A DNA stretch of 64,000 nucleotides from an uncultured Muribaculaceae bacterium (GTDB lineage: Bacteria; Bacteroidota; Bacteroidia; Bacteroidales; Muribaculaceae): assembly GCA_944321685.1 (NCBI GenBank), contig CALUMH010000011.1, positions 1 to 64,000 of the forward strand, given 5' to 3'. Below, piece by piece: positions 34,444-43,114 of this stretch (within the stretch, counting starts at the first letter, position 1; every line of letters begins with the position of its first letter). The notes beneath the pieces are model-generated. The model had not been told where the DNA came from, searched no databases, and saw nothing but the letters and a program-made list of their open reading frames with translations. Both the position numbers and the translations under genes were made by a program.

Positions 34444-36639
34444 ATGAAATTGAAGAGTTTATTTGTGAGTGCAGCTATTGCCGCTTCCATGCCGATGATG
34501 GCATGGAACGGCAGTGTGCTGATTTCCACTCCTAACACATCGATGTTGCTCCATGCCGATGAAGGGAGCGACTTGCGGTTTGCCTATTACGGTGAACGTA
34601 TCGACGAGAGTGAAATTCATCAAATTCACGATGCATGGGATGGGCTGAATCAGGCTGCGTACCCTGCATTCGGGGAGAAAGTACATGAACTTACGGCATT
34701 GCAAGTAGTTCATGCCGATGGTAATATGTCGCTCGAACTCACTGTGCAAGGTGTAGAAACGCATGACGCCGGCGATGCCGTGGAAACGGTAATCACGCTT
34801 GCCGATGACGTGTACCCCTTTACTGTGGATTTGCACTACCGTGCTTATAAAGATGTGGATGTCATAGAAAGTTGGGCCACATACAAGCATAATGAAAAGA
34901 AAGATGTGGTATTGCAACGCTTTGATTCGTTCCAAATGCCTATAAGGCAAGGCGACGTGTGGATTTCACACCTTTACGGTTCATGGGCTGCCGAAACTTC
35001 AGTGGCCACCGAGCCGTTGCAACCGGGTATAAAGGTTATTTCCAATATCGACGGTTCGCGCAACGGTCACCTGTCGCACCCCGACGTGATGATTTCACTC
35101 GACGGCAAGCCGCAGGAAAATCAAGGCCGTGTGTATGGCGCAGTGCTTTGTTGGAGCGGCAATTTCAAGTTGCGTTTCCAAACCGAGTACCGCAATGTGC
35201 ACAAGTTCTTCATCGGCATGAACGATGAGGCGTCGGAATATCGCCTGGCAAAAGGTGAAGTGTTTGAAACTCCAAAGGTGGCATTGACTTATACGGCAAA
35301 GGGCCTTAGCGGTGCAAGCCGCAATTATCATCGTTGGGCTCGCAAGCATGGCATGGTGTATGGTAGTGATAAGCCGCATGATGTGCTGCTTAACAGCTGG
35401 GAAGGCGTTTATTTCGACGTGTTCGAGCCGAAAATGGATGAAATGATGCGTGACTTTGCTGCAATAGGCGGTGAAATGTTTGTGATGGATGACGGTTGGT
35501 TCGGCACCAAGTACAAGCGTAACAATGACAAGGGTGCGCTTGGCGACTGGATTGTGGATACCACCAAGTTGCCCAACGGCATACAGGGTCTTGTCAATAC
35601 TGCCGACAAATACGGGTTGAAATTCGGTATATGGGTTGAACCCGAGGCTACCAATGTCGAGAGTGTGCTTTACGAGAAACATCCCGACTGGGCACTGAAT
35701 GTGAAAGGACGCAACCAGCATTACGGGCGCGGTGGCGGCCAAATGCTGCTCGACCTGTGCAATCCCAAGGTGCAGGATTTCATCTACAATATGGTTGACA
35801 CGCTGCTTACCAATTATCCGGGCATTGCTTATATAAAGTGGGATGCCAATGTGGAACTTAAAAATTACGGGTCGTCATATCTGCCTGCCTACAAGCAGTC
35901 GCATATTTATATAGATTACCATCGCGGACTGGTAAATGTGCTTGAACGCATTCGTGCAAAGCATCCCGATGTGGTTATCCAAGCCTGTGGTGGCGGTGGT
36001 GGACGTGTGAGCTACGGTGTAATGCCTTATTTCGACGAGTTCTGGGTAAGCGATAACACCGATGCGCTGCAACGCATCTTCATTCAGTGGGGTACATCTT
36101 ATTTCTATCCTGCCAATGCCATGGCACAACACGTGAGCGCATCGCCCAACCACCAGACGGGCCGTGTGGTTCCGCTAAAGTTCCGTTTCGATGTGGCAAT
36201 GAGCGGCCGCCTGGGTATGGAAATGCAACCCGGCAGCATGACCGACGCCGAGCGCGAATATGCAAAGAAAACCATTGGCGAGTACAAGGAGATATTGCGC
36301 CCGATAGTGCAGCAGGGTAACCTTTACAGGCTTGTATCGCCATATGATGACAAGGGTTATGCGTCGCTCATGTACACCAATGATGACGCAAGCCGTGCTA
36401 TCGTGTTTGCCTACAAGATGAAGCATTTCAATAATATGCTTGTTCCGCGCCTGCGCCTTGACGGGCTTGATGCCTCGAAGACTTATGAATTCCGTGAATT
36501 GAGTGTGCCCGTTGGTGAAAATCCGTCGCACCTCAACGGCAAGCGTATAAAAGGGGCAATACTGATGAATACAGGCTTTGAAATCCCGCTCGACCGCGAA
36601 TATTCAAGCCGCGTGTATGAGCTTGTTGCAATAGATTGA
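34444..36639 (+). CDS. GH36 alpha-galactosidase, second copy
   Basis: This 731-residue secreted protein (signal peptide about 1-20) is a paralog of the 30207-32405 enzyme. It keeps LNSWEGVYFDV (316-326), VMDDGWFGTK (347-356), FGIWVEPEATN (394-404), YIKWDANVEL (D467 nucleophile), CGGGGGRVSYG (515-525) and FWVSDNTDALQR (D537 acid/base). Small changes around the active site relative to the first copy (EPEATN for EPEMVN, WDANVE for WDANRH) could alter linkage or aglycone preference. The alternating gene order with the clan GH-D paralogs suggests duplication of a two-gene unit. A hairpin separates it from the GH97 gene. Confidence 0.94.
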   Translation: MKLKSLFVSAAIAASMPMMAWNGSVLISTPNTSMLLHADEGSDLRFAYYGERIDESEIHQIHDAWDGLNQAAYPAFGEKVHELTALQVVHADGNMSLELTVQGVETHDAGDAVETVITLADDVYPFTVDLHYRAYKDVDVIESWATYKHNEKKDVVLQRFDSFQMPIRQGDVWISHLYGSWAAETSVATEPLQPGIKVISNIDGSRNGHLSHPDVMISLDGKPQENQGRVYGAVLCWSGNFKLRFQTEYRNVHKFFIGMNDEASEYRLAKGEVFETPKVALTYTAKGLSGASRNYHRWARKHGMVYGSDKPHDVLLNSWEGVYFDVFEPKMDEMMRDFAAIGGEMFVMDDGWFGTKYKRNNDKGALGDWIVDTTKLPNGIQGLVNTADKYGLKFGIWVEPEATNVESVLYEKHPDWALNVKGRNQHYGRGGGQMLLDLCNPKVQDFIYNMVDTLLTNYPGIAYIKWDANVELKNYGSSYLPAYKQSHIYIDYHRGLVNVLERIRAKHPDVVIQACGGGGGRVSYGVMPYFDEFWVSDNTDALQRIFIQWGTSYFYPANAMAQHVSASPNHQTGRVVPLKFRFDVAMSGRLGMEMQPGSMTDAEREYAKKTIGEYKEILRPIVQQGNLYRLVSPYDDKGYASLMYTNDDASRAIVFAYKMKHFNNMLVPRLRLDGLDASKTYEFRELSVPVGENPSHLNGKRIKGAILMNTGFEIPLDREYSSRVYELVAID

Positions 36640-36660
36640 TATAAAATTGTTGGATTGTCG

Positions 36661-36699
36661 AAAGAGCCTGTCGGGCTTTAAATGCTCGGCAGGCTCTTT
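36661..36699 (+). terminator. Hairpin between GH36 and GH97 genes
   Basis: A 16-bp stem (36661-36676 with 36684-36699, two G-T pairs, 7-base loop) is followed by A-rich sequence with no T-run. Its outer part AAAGAGCCTG recalls the hairpin ahead of susC. It may stabilise the upstream mRNA or attenuate. Confidence 0.55.
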
Positions 36700-36721
36700 A
36701 AAAAATTTGATTATACAAAAA

Positions 36722-38680
36722 ATGAAAAATATTAAATTGGCAGTGGGTGTGCTGTCGCTGGCGTGTTTTGCAGCTATGAATGCCGCCACGCATGAATTGC
36801 AGTCGCCCGATGGGAATATATCGATAAAATTCTCGGACGACAGTCTTAAACTTGTTTATAATGTCGATTATAAAGGCAAGGTGTTTATCGAACCGTCAAA
36901 GCTCGGGCTTAAATTGCAAGGAGCCGATGTGCTTGGGCAAAATGTGCAAATAACTGATGCCGAACTCTCGCAGGGCGTTGACAGCTACACACTGTTGCAC
37001 GGTCGCTCGGGAAAGGTTGACGATGCATATAATGCATTGACGCTGGAGATGCAGGAAAACAGCCTTACCGAGCGTAAACTTGTTGTGGAGGCTCGTGCTT
37101 ATAACGATGCAGTTGCATTCCGCTACATAGTTCCCGAGCAAACTCATCTCACCGATTACAACCTTGTGGAAGAATGCACCGAATTTTGCCTTGCAAAAGA
37201 TGCCACGGCATATGCACTTGTATTGCCCAATTATAAGTCGGGCTATGAGAGCGAATATCACAAGTTGCCCGTTTCGGCTCTTGCCAACCAGGGCGGTGTG
37301 GCAAGCCATTATCTTGTGGGTATGCCGGTGTTGCTCGATATGCCCGGAGTAGGGTGGGGTGCGATTATCGAAACCGACCTTGAAGGGAATGCCGCAACTT
37401 ACCTGACCAACCCCACAGGATCGTGGATGGGACATAAATTTACCACAATTGTATCGCCAAGCCGCAGCCGTAGCGAAGTGGCCGTGGCATCTACACTTCC
37501 GCATCATTCACCGTGGCGCGTGATAATGCTTGCCGACGAGCCTGGCCGCTTCGGTGAAACCAACGTGGTTACAAGCTTGAACCCCGAGTGTCGCGTTGCC
37601 GACACATCGTGGATTTCGGCCGGGTTGTCGTCGTGGGATTGGTGGAATGGCAGCTTGAATAAAGCCGGTGAAGTGGCTTATACCACCGAGACAATGAAGT
37701 ATTACGTGGACTTTGCCGCCGAAAACGGCTTTAAATACATGACCATCGATGCCGGTTGGTGCGGAGAAGACATTACCAAGTGCCGCGACAATGTGAATGT
37801 GCCCGAAGTGGTTGCTTATGCCAAGTCGAAAGGCGTGAAGGTGTTCATTTGGCTATATTCGCGCTTTGTGTGGAACCAGATGGACGAAGCTTTCCCATTG
37901 TATGAGAAATGGGGTGTTGCCGGGTTGAAAATCGACTTCATCGAGCGTAACGACCAGGCCGGTATCGACTGGTATTACCGCGTGGCCAAAAAGGCTGCCG
38001 AGCATCACTTGATGGTTGACTACCACGGCTGTACCAACCCATGGGGCTTGCAACGCACTTATCCCAATGTGGTGGGATACGAGGCAATATTGGGAATGGA
38101 ACAGTCGAAAGCCGGTGGCCGAGACAACCCCGACAACCGTGTGGCGCTGGCATTCACACGCATGATACCGGGCTTGATGGACTACACGCCCGGTGGTTTC
38201 GACAATGTTACTCCCGAGGAGTTTGAACCGAACATGGTGACGCGGCCGCAGGTGATGGGTACACGTGCACAGCACTTGGCTCTGTATGTGGTATATGACT
38301 CGCCTTTCCAAATGGTGTCGGACTGGCCCGAGGCTTACAAGAATGACCGCAGCTTTGATTTTATTAAAGAGGTGCCTGCTCGTTGGGACGAGACTCGTGT
38401 GCTTAACGGCACTCCCGACACCCATATCACTGTTGCACGCCGCAACGGCAATGACTGGTGGCTCGGAGCGATTACCGGATGGGAACCGACCAGTTTCAAG
38501 TTGCCGCTCGACTTCCTTGGCGAAGGCAGTTACACGGCTGTCATTTATCGCGACACCAAGGAATCGGGTGACCAGCCCAAGCAATATGAAGTGAAGGAGA
38601 TGAAAGTGACATCACGCAGTACGCTCAATATCGACATGGCTCGTGGCGGTGGCATAGCCGTCAAGTTCATCCGCCGCTGA
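36722..38680 (+). CDS. GH97 family alpha-glycosidase, probably alpha-galactosidase
   Basis: GH97 holds inverting alpha-glucosidases (SusB) and retaining alpha-galactosidases, all calcium-dependent. The 652 residues starting MKNIKLAVG include a signal peptide (about 1-22), the N-terminal super-beta-sandwich (about 25-290), the barrel with SAGLSSWDWWNG (299-310), FKYMTIDAGWC (337-347), GLKIDFIERNDQ (401-412), DYHGCTNPWG (433-442), YEAILGME (453-460), and a C-terminal beta domain. D405 in LKIDF sits where retaining members carry their nucleophile, with E454 or E460 as acid/base. That fits alpha-galactosidase activity and its neighbours, but needs an assay. A start at 36647 would place 25 residues from the hairpin before the signal peptide. 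Confidence 0.92.
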   Translation: MKNIKLAVGVLSLACFAAMNAATHELQSPDGNISIKFSDDSLKLVYNVDYKGKVFIEPSKLGLKLQGADVLGQNVQITDAELSQGVDSYTLLHGRSGKVDDAYNALTLEMQENSLTERKLVVEARAYNDAVAFRYIVPEQTHLTDYNLVEECTEFCLAKDATAYALVLPNYKSGYESEYHKLPVSALANQGGVASHYLVGMPVLLDMPGVGWGAIIETDLEGNAATYLTNPTGSWMGHKFTTIVSPSRSRSEVAVASTLPHHSPWRVIMLADEPGRFGETNVVTSLNPECRVADTSWISAGLSSWDWWNGSLNKAGEVAYTTETMKYYVDFAAENGFKYMTIDAGWCGEDITKCRDNVNVPEVVAYAKSKGVKVFIWLYSRFVWNQMDEAFPLYEKWGVAGLKIDFIERNDQAGIDWYYRVAKKAAEHHLMVDYHGCTNPWGLQRTYPNVVGYEAILGMEQSKAGGRDNPDNRVALAFTRMIPGLMDYTPGGFDNVTPEEFEPNMVTRPQVMGTRAQHLALYVVYDSPFQMVSDWPEAYKNDRSFDFIKEVPARWDETRVLNGTPDTHITVARRNGNDWWLGAITGWEPTSFKLPLDFLGEGSYTAVIYRDTKESGDQPKQYEVKEMKVTSRSTLNIDMARGGGIAVKFIRR

Positions 38681-38689
38681 TTTTTAGGG

Positions 38690-38705
38690 GCAAGCAATTG
38701 CTTGC
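38690..38705. repeat. 16-bp perfect palindrome
   Basis: GCAAGCAATTGCTTGC, ten bases after the GH97 stop. Role unknown; possibly part of the 3' mRNA end structure. Confidence 0.6.
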
Positions 38706-38749
38706 GTTTATGAGAAGCGAAGGCGCGATTTAATTCAGCGCATCGGCAT

Positions 38750-38832
38750 AAAGCCAAAAAGGCATATATTTCACGAAAGGCAAAATTCACATTTGTCTTT
38801 GCGGAGGGATATATGCTTTTTGGGCTTTATTT
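38750..38832 (+). terminator. Terminator-like hairpin ending the GH cassette
   Basis: AAAGCCAAAAAGGCATATAT (38750-38769) pairs with ATATATGCTTTTTGGGCTTT (38809-38828) with one bulge on each side, and an inner hairpin (AAAGGCAAA with TTTGTCTTT) continues the stem. TTTATTTGTTTTAA follows. Confidence 0.7.
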
Positions 38833-39165
38833 GTTTTAATCTTGACGAATTTCGAGATGCCACCTTAAATGGAGTCAAGTGCCGATAGTTCGTCGTTGGA
38901 GCATCCCGGGTGGCGGCAGTCATTCATCCTCACCCGTTATTTTGTAATAGTTACCGGAGGTAACTGTTACCGTGGTTGCAAAGTTGACGGCCGTGTTTGG
39001 AATTCCCTATTTTATTGAGCGTTGTTTTGCCTAATATTCGTGCAGGGAGGGGCGCGGGGTCGTTGCGATTTTTTAAGTGATTATTTGTTTGCGGTATGAG
39101 TTTTTTTTGCGAAATTTGCAAAGTATAATGCAGATAATATTACAACCTATATAAATTAACGATTT
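38833..39165. other. Non-coding gap before phosphofructokinase gene
   Basis: About 330 bp without a credible gene. It has a small hairpin GTTACCGGAGGTAAC at 38950-38964 and presumably the promoter of the next gene, but no TAnnTTTG match that I trust. Confidence 0.5.
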
Positions 39166-40818
39166 ATGACAAAGAAGAGCGCATTGCAAAAGGCTCGTGC
39201 TGCCTACCAACCCAAGTTGCCTTCGGCACTTTGGGGTGCAGTGAGGGCCGTTGAAGGCGAACCAACACAGTCGGTAGCCGATCAGGAAGAAATCAAGGCT
39301 TTGTTCCCCAACACATACGGGCTGCCTGAGTTGACTTTCGAGAAAGACCCGAAGCCTGCCAAGGCTACAGCACCGTTTAACGTGGGTGTTATTTTGTCGG
39401 GCGGCCAGGCTCCCGGCGGACACAACGTCATCAGCGGATTGTTTGACGGAATTAAAGCCATAAATAAGGACAGCCGCCTGTATGGTTTCCTCATGGGGCC
39501 CGGCGGACTGGTTGACCACCAGTATATCGAACTCACTTCGAGCATCATCGACGAGTATCGTAATACGGGCGGTTTTGATATCATAGGCTCAGGCCGTACC
39601 AAACTTGAAGAGGTTGAGCAATTCGAGAAAGGTCTTGAGATTTTGCGCGAACTCAATATCAAGGCTCTTGTAATCATTGGTGGCGATGACTCCAATACCA
39701 ATGCTTGTGTGCTTGCCGAATATTACAAGGCTCACAACGCCGGTGTACAGGTTATCGGTTGCCCGAAGACCATCGACGGTGACTTGAAGAACGACATGAT
39801 TGAAACTTCGTTTGGCTTCGACACTGCTACGAAGGTTTATTCGGAAGTAATTGGTAACATACAGCGCGACTGCAACTCGGCCAAGAAGTATTGGCACTTC
39901 ATCAAGTTGATGGGTCGTTCGGCTTCGCACATCGCACTTGAGTGCGCTTTGCAGGTACAGCCCAACTATTGCATCATCAGCGAGGAAGTTGAGGCAAAGA
40001 ACATGACTCTTGATGACATCGTGACCAATATCGCCACTGTGGTGGCAAAACGCGCCGAGAATGGCGACAACTTTGGTACAGTGCTTATTCCTGAAGGCCT
40101 TATCGAGTTTATCCCGGCCATGAAGGCTCTTATTGCCGAACTCAACGACTTGCTGGCTCGCACTCCCGACTTTGCATCGAAGAGCGAGGATGAACAACGC
40201 AGTTTCGTGATTTCGAGCCTTAGCGCCGACAATGCCAAGATATTCGAGAGCCTGCCTAAGGGTGTTGCCCGCCAGTTGACTCTTGACCGTGACCCTCACG
40301 GCAATGTGCAGGTTTCGCTCATCGAGACCGAAAAGTTGCTTAGCGAGATGATTGGCAAGAAGTTGGCCGAATGGAAAGCCGCAGGAAAGTATGTGGGCAA
40401 GTTTGCTGCACAACACCACTTCTTCGGTTACGAAGGACGTTGCGCCGACCCGTCGAACTTCGATGCCGACTATTGCTACGCGCTCGGCTACAATGCAGCT
40501 CAGCTCATCAACTGTGGTGCAACGGGATATATGTCGTCGGTTCGCAACCTCACCAAGCCTTCGGTTCAATGGGTTGCCGGTGGCATACCTATCACTATGA
40601 TGATGAACATGGAACGCCGCAACGGCAAGATGAAGCCTGTTATCCAAAAGGCTCTTGTTGACCTTAACGGCAAGCCGTTCCAGAAGTTTGCCGAGCAACG
40701 CGACGAATGGGCATTGAACACTTGCTATATGTATCCCGGCCCGATCCAATACTTCGGTCCGGCCGAAGTGTGCGACCAGCCGTCACGCACTCTTTATTAC
40801 GAACAAGGCGGAAAGTAA
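39166..40818 (+). CDS. pfp: Pyrophosphate-dependent 6-phosphofructokinase
   Basis: This glycolytic enzyme uses PPi to phosphorylate fructose 6-phosphate, reversibly, in the cytoplasm. The 550-residue length matches the long PPi-PFK clade (plant beta-subunit and spirochaete type). Motifs: [15 protein letters not shown] (77-91), MGPGGL (110-115), [10 protein letters not shown] (171-180) in which D174-D175 in place of the Gly-Asp of ATP enzymes marks PPi use, PKTIDGDL (200-207), and [14 protein letters not shown] further on. Bacteroidota commonly carry this type for catabolism. It stands alone, with a terminator downstream. Confidence 0.95.
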   Translation: MTKKSALQKARAAYQPKLPSALWGAVRAVEGEPTQSVADQEEIKALFPNTYGLPELTFEKDPKPAKATAPFNVGVILSGGQAPGGHNVISGLFDGIKAINKDSRLYGFLMGPGGLVDHQYIELTSSIIDEYRNTGGFDIIGSGRTKLEEVEQFEKGLEILRELNIKALVIIGGDDSNTNACVLAEYYKAHNAGVQVIGCPKTIDGDLKNDMIETSFGFDTATKVYSEVIGNIQRDCNSAKKYWHFIKLMGRSASHIALECALQVQPNYCIISEEVEAKNMTLDDIVTNIATVVAKRAENGDNFGTVLIPEGLIEFIPAMKALIAELNDLLARTPDFASKSEDEQRSFVISSLSADNAKIFESLPKGVARQLTLDRDPHGNVQVSLIETEKLLSEMIGKKLAEWKAAGKYVGKFAAQHHFFGYEGRCADPSNFDADYCYALGYNAAQLINCGATGYMSSVRNLTKPSVQWVAGGIPITMMMNMERRNGKMKPVIQKALVDLNGKPFQKFAEQRDEWALNTCYMYPGPIQYFGPAEVCDQPSRTLYYEQGGK

Positions 40819-40895
40819 TAATCCCGGCAACTTTCCCAATGAAGGGAACAGTTTTGTTGCGGGTTTGATGATATAACCTAAATCTCAGCTTGCAG

Positions 40896-40940
40896 AGCCT
40901 CACCGGCAACCGGCCTATCGGTTGCGCGGTGAGGCTTTTT
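40896..40940 (+). terminator. Intrinsic terminator after pfp
   Basis: A long stem beginning AGCCTCACCG (40896-40905) pairs with CGGTGAGGCT (40927-40936) and extends inward through CAACCG/CGGTTG; TTTTTG follows. Confidence 0.9.
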
Positions 40941-41001
40941 GCTTGTTGTGCGCCTTTGTGCGGCAGTGTGCATAAAAAGTATTAAAAAATACTTGTTAAA
41001 T

Positions 41002-41032
41002 GTTGCTGATTGCTGTTTTTTGAGTAACTTCG
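41002..41032 (+). promoter_or_regulatory. Possible promoter for NifU-like/GGGtGRT pair
   Basis: GTTG (41002-41005), a 19-bp spacer and TAACTTCG (41025-41032), one base off TAnnTTTG. It would give a leader of about 90 bases. Confidence 0.35.
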
Positions 41033-41130
41033 CAACAGGGTATGCAAGGTGCAAAAAGAGCCTTGTCATGCAATTTGTTTTTTGGAAAGTTTGTTTTATT
41101 ATACACTCACAGATTAAATATTTAACTATT

Positions 41131-41823
41131 ATGGTTTATTCACAGGAAGTACAACACATGTGCTGTGTAAAAAAGGGCGCTAACCACCCCTCTGCCCCCA
41201 TACCGGAGGAAGGAAAATGGGTTAGGTCGAAAGAAATCAAAGACATTTCGGGATTGACCCACGGTATCGGTTGGTGCGCTCCGCAACAAGGTGCTTGCAA
41301 GCTCACGCTCAACATCAAGGAAGGTATCATCCAAGAGGCATTGGTTGAAACCATCGGTTGCTCGGGCATGACGCACTCTGCTGCCATGGCATCGGAAATT
41401 CTCCCCGGCAAGACTGTGCTTGAGGCTTTGAACACCGACCTTGTGTGCGATGCCATCAACACTGCAATGCGTGAACTGTTCCTGCAAATCGCTTACGGCC
41501 GTTCGCAATCGGCTTTCTCGGAAGGCGGTCTTGTTGTAGGTGCTTCGCTCGAAGACCTTGGCAAGGGCTTGCGCAGCCAGGTAGGTACCATGTTTGGTAC
41601 TTTGGCCAAGGGTCCTCGTTACCTCGAAATGGCCGAAGGCTACTGCACCCGTATGGCTCTTGATGAGGACAATCAGGTAATTGGTTACGAATTCTTGCAC
41701 CTTGGCAAGTTCACCGATGCCTTGAAGAATGGTGCTACTCCCGAAGAGGCACTTGAGAAAGCTAAAGGTCACTACGGACGTTTCGAAGAGGCCGCTAAAT
41801 ATATTGACCCACGTAAAGAATAA
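41131..41823 (+). CDS. NifU-like iron-sulfur cluster scaffold-type protein
   Basis: The 230-residue form starting MVYSQEVQH shows a NifU N-terminal-like domain. GCSGMTHSAAMASEILPGKTVLEAL (76-100 by position; key C77 and the GKT turn) and a later C106 match the scaffold pattern, preceded by GWCAPQQGAC (C49, C56). An extra N-terminal CC pair (C11-C12) and a C-terminal segment about 80 residues long are unlike standard IscU. It is therefore a family variant, annotated in related genomes as an assembly scaffold next to a GGGtGRT protein. It probably binds an Fe-S cluster in the cytoplasm. A longer in-frame start at 40939 lies in the pfp terminator region and is rejected. It is coupled to the next gene (16-bp gap). 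Confidence 0.8.
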   Translation: MVYSQEVQHMCCVKKGANHPSAPIPEEGKWVRSKEIKDISGLTHGIGWCAPQQGACKLTLNIKEGIIQEALVETIGCSGMTHSAAMASEILPGKTVLEALNTDLVCDAINTAMRELFLQIAYGRSQSAFSEGGLVVGASLEDLGKGLRSQVGTMFGTLAKGPRYLEMAEGYCTRMALDEDNQVIGYEFLHLGKFTDALKNGATPEEALEKAKGHYGRFEEAAKYIDPRKE

Positions 41824-41830
41824 GAGGAGG
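41824..41830 (+). promoter_or_regulatory. Strong Shine-Dalgarno site for the GGGtGRT gene
   Basis: GAGGAGG lies 9 bp before the ATG at 41840. Such a strong site is unusual in Bacteroidota, where most starts here show none, and it fixes the start at 41840 rather than 41729. Confidence 0.75.
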
Positions 41831-41839
41831 AAACAGACT

Positions 41840-42850
41840 ATGTTAAGAGAAGTAAAATTTGAATCACAAGACCGTCGTATCAAGCAGATTCTTGCTGCTC
41901 TCAACGAAAACGGTATCAAAGATATAGAAGAAGCCAACAAGATTTGCGAAGAGGCCGGTATCGACCCTTACAAGACTTGTGAGGAAACTCAACCCATCTG
42001 CTTCGAAAATGCAAAGTGGGCCTATGTTGTAGGTGCAGCCATCGCATTGAAGAAGGGTTGCAAGAATGCTGCCGACGCTGCCGAGGCTATCGGTATCGGT
42101 CTGCAATCGTTCTGTATTCCAGGCTCTGTGGCCGATGATCGCAAGGTGGGTCTTGGTCACGGTAATCTTGCCGCACGCCTCCTCCGCGAAGAAACCAAGT
42201 GCTTCGCTTTCTTGGCCGGTCACGAATCGTTTGCCGCAGCCGAAGGCGCTATCAAGATTGCAGCTAAGGCCGACAAGGTTCGCAAGGAACCGTTACGCGT
42301 TATTCTTAACGGCCTTGGCAAGGATGCAGCCCAAATTATTTCGCGTATCAACGGCTTTACCTACGTTCGCACCCAGTTCGACTATTTCACTGGCGAATTG
42401 AATGTAATCGAGGAAATACCATACTCGAAGGGACCTCGTGCAAAGGTAAAATGCTATGGTGCCGACGACGTGCGCGAAGGTGTTGCAGTGATGTGGAAAG
42501 AGGGTGTTGATGTATCAATCACAGGTAACTCGACCAACCCGACTCGTTTCCAACACCCGGTTGCAGGCACTTACAAGAAAGAACGTGTGCTTGCCGGTAA
42601 GCCCTATTTCTCGGTGGCTTCAGGTGGTGGTACAGGTCGTACATTGCACCCCGACAACATGGCAGCCGGTCCTGCATCATATGGTATGACCGACACTATG
42701 GGTCGTATGCACAGCGACGCTCAGTTTGCAGGTTCTTCATCGGTTCCGGCACACGTTGAAATGATGGGCTTCCTCGGTATTGGTAACAACCCGATGGTAG
42801 GTTGTACCGTGGCTGTAGCCGTTGACGTTGCAACTGCCCTTAACAAGTAA
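41840..42850 (+). CDS. GGGtGRT family protein, function unknown
   Basis: The 336-residue cytoplasmic protein carries the motif GGGTGRT (262-268) that names this conserved but uncharacterised family. Other visible features are eight cysteines (36, 47, 54, 74, 92, 121, 205, 322), glycine-rich FLGIGNNPMVGCT near the C-terminus, and no signal peptide or membrane segment. The spread of cysteines and the constant pairing with a NifU-like scaffold suggest that it binds or receives an Fe-S cluster, or is an oxygen-sensitive enzyme; this is inference. It has an unusually strong ribosome site, which suggests high expression. It is the last gene before a terminator. Confidence 0.85.
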   Translation: MLREVKFESQDRRIKQILAALNENGIKDIEEANKICEEAGIDPYKTCEETQPICFENAKWAYVVGAAIALKKGCKNAADAAEAIGIGLQSFCIPGSVADDRKVGLGHGNLAARLLREETKCFAFLAGHESFAAAEGAIKIAAKADKVRKEPLRVILNGLGKDAAQIISRINGFTYVRTQFDYFTGELNVIEEIPYSKGPRAKVKCYGADDVREGVAVMWKEGVDVSITGNSTNPTRFQHPVAGTYKKERVLAGKPYFSVASGGGTGRTLHPDNMAAGPASYGMTDTMGRMHSDAQFAGSSSVPAHVEMMGFLGIGNNPMVGCTVAVAVDVATALNK

Positions 42851-42873
42851 GCAAGATTATATAGTTTACGCAT

Positions 42874-42914
42874 AAAAGTCTCCTGCATCCAACTGTGGTG
42901 CAGGAGACTTTTTA
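42874..42914 (+). terminator. Intrinsic terminator after GGGtGRT gene
   Basis: A perfect 14-bp stem AAAAGTCTCCTGCA (42874-42887) with TGCAGGAGACTTTT (42899-42912), followed by further T. Confidence 0.9.
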
Positions 42915-43083
42915 TGTATATTTTGTGTGCGGTGTGGTGTACATCGGAACTCTCAGTTTATGGCAAAAAAAAGGTACAAGGCGAGCGCAATTTGTCACAC
43001 CCTTATTGTCGAGGTGCAGCATATGTTTTGGAAAGTTATCGAAAAGATTTGCACATTTGAAATATCGAATGGCGAATTTTTGT

Positions 43084-43091
43084 TATTTTTG
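43084..43091 (+). promoter_or_regulatory. Possible -7 box for the CE1 esterase gene
   Basis: TATTTTTG matches TAnnTTTG, 23 bp before the ATG. The nearest TTTG (43056-43059) is 24 bp upstream, a little far. Confidence 0.4.
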
Positions 43092-43114
43092 TTTGTCCTA
43101 ATAATATCATTAAT

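Noticed and set aside
40939..41130. N-terminal extension of the NifU-like protein
   Set aside because: The extension begins in the pfp terminator and covers a likely promoter; the conserved protein begins at MVYSQ.
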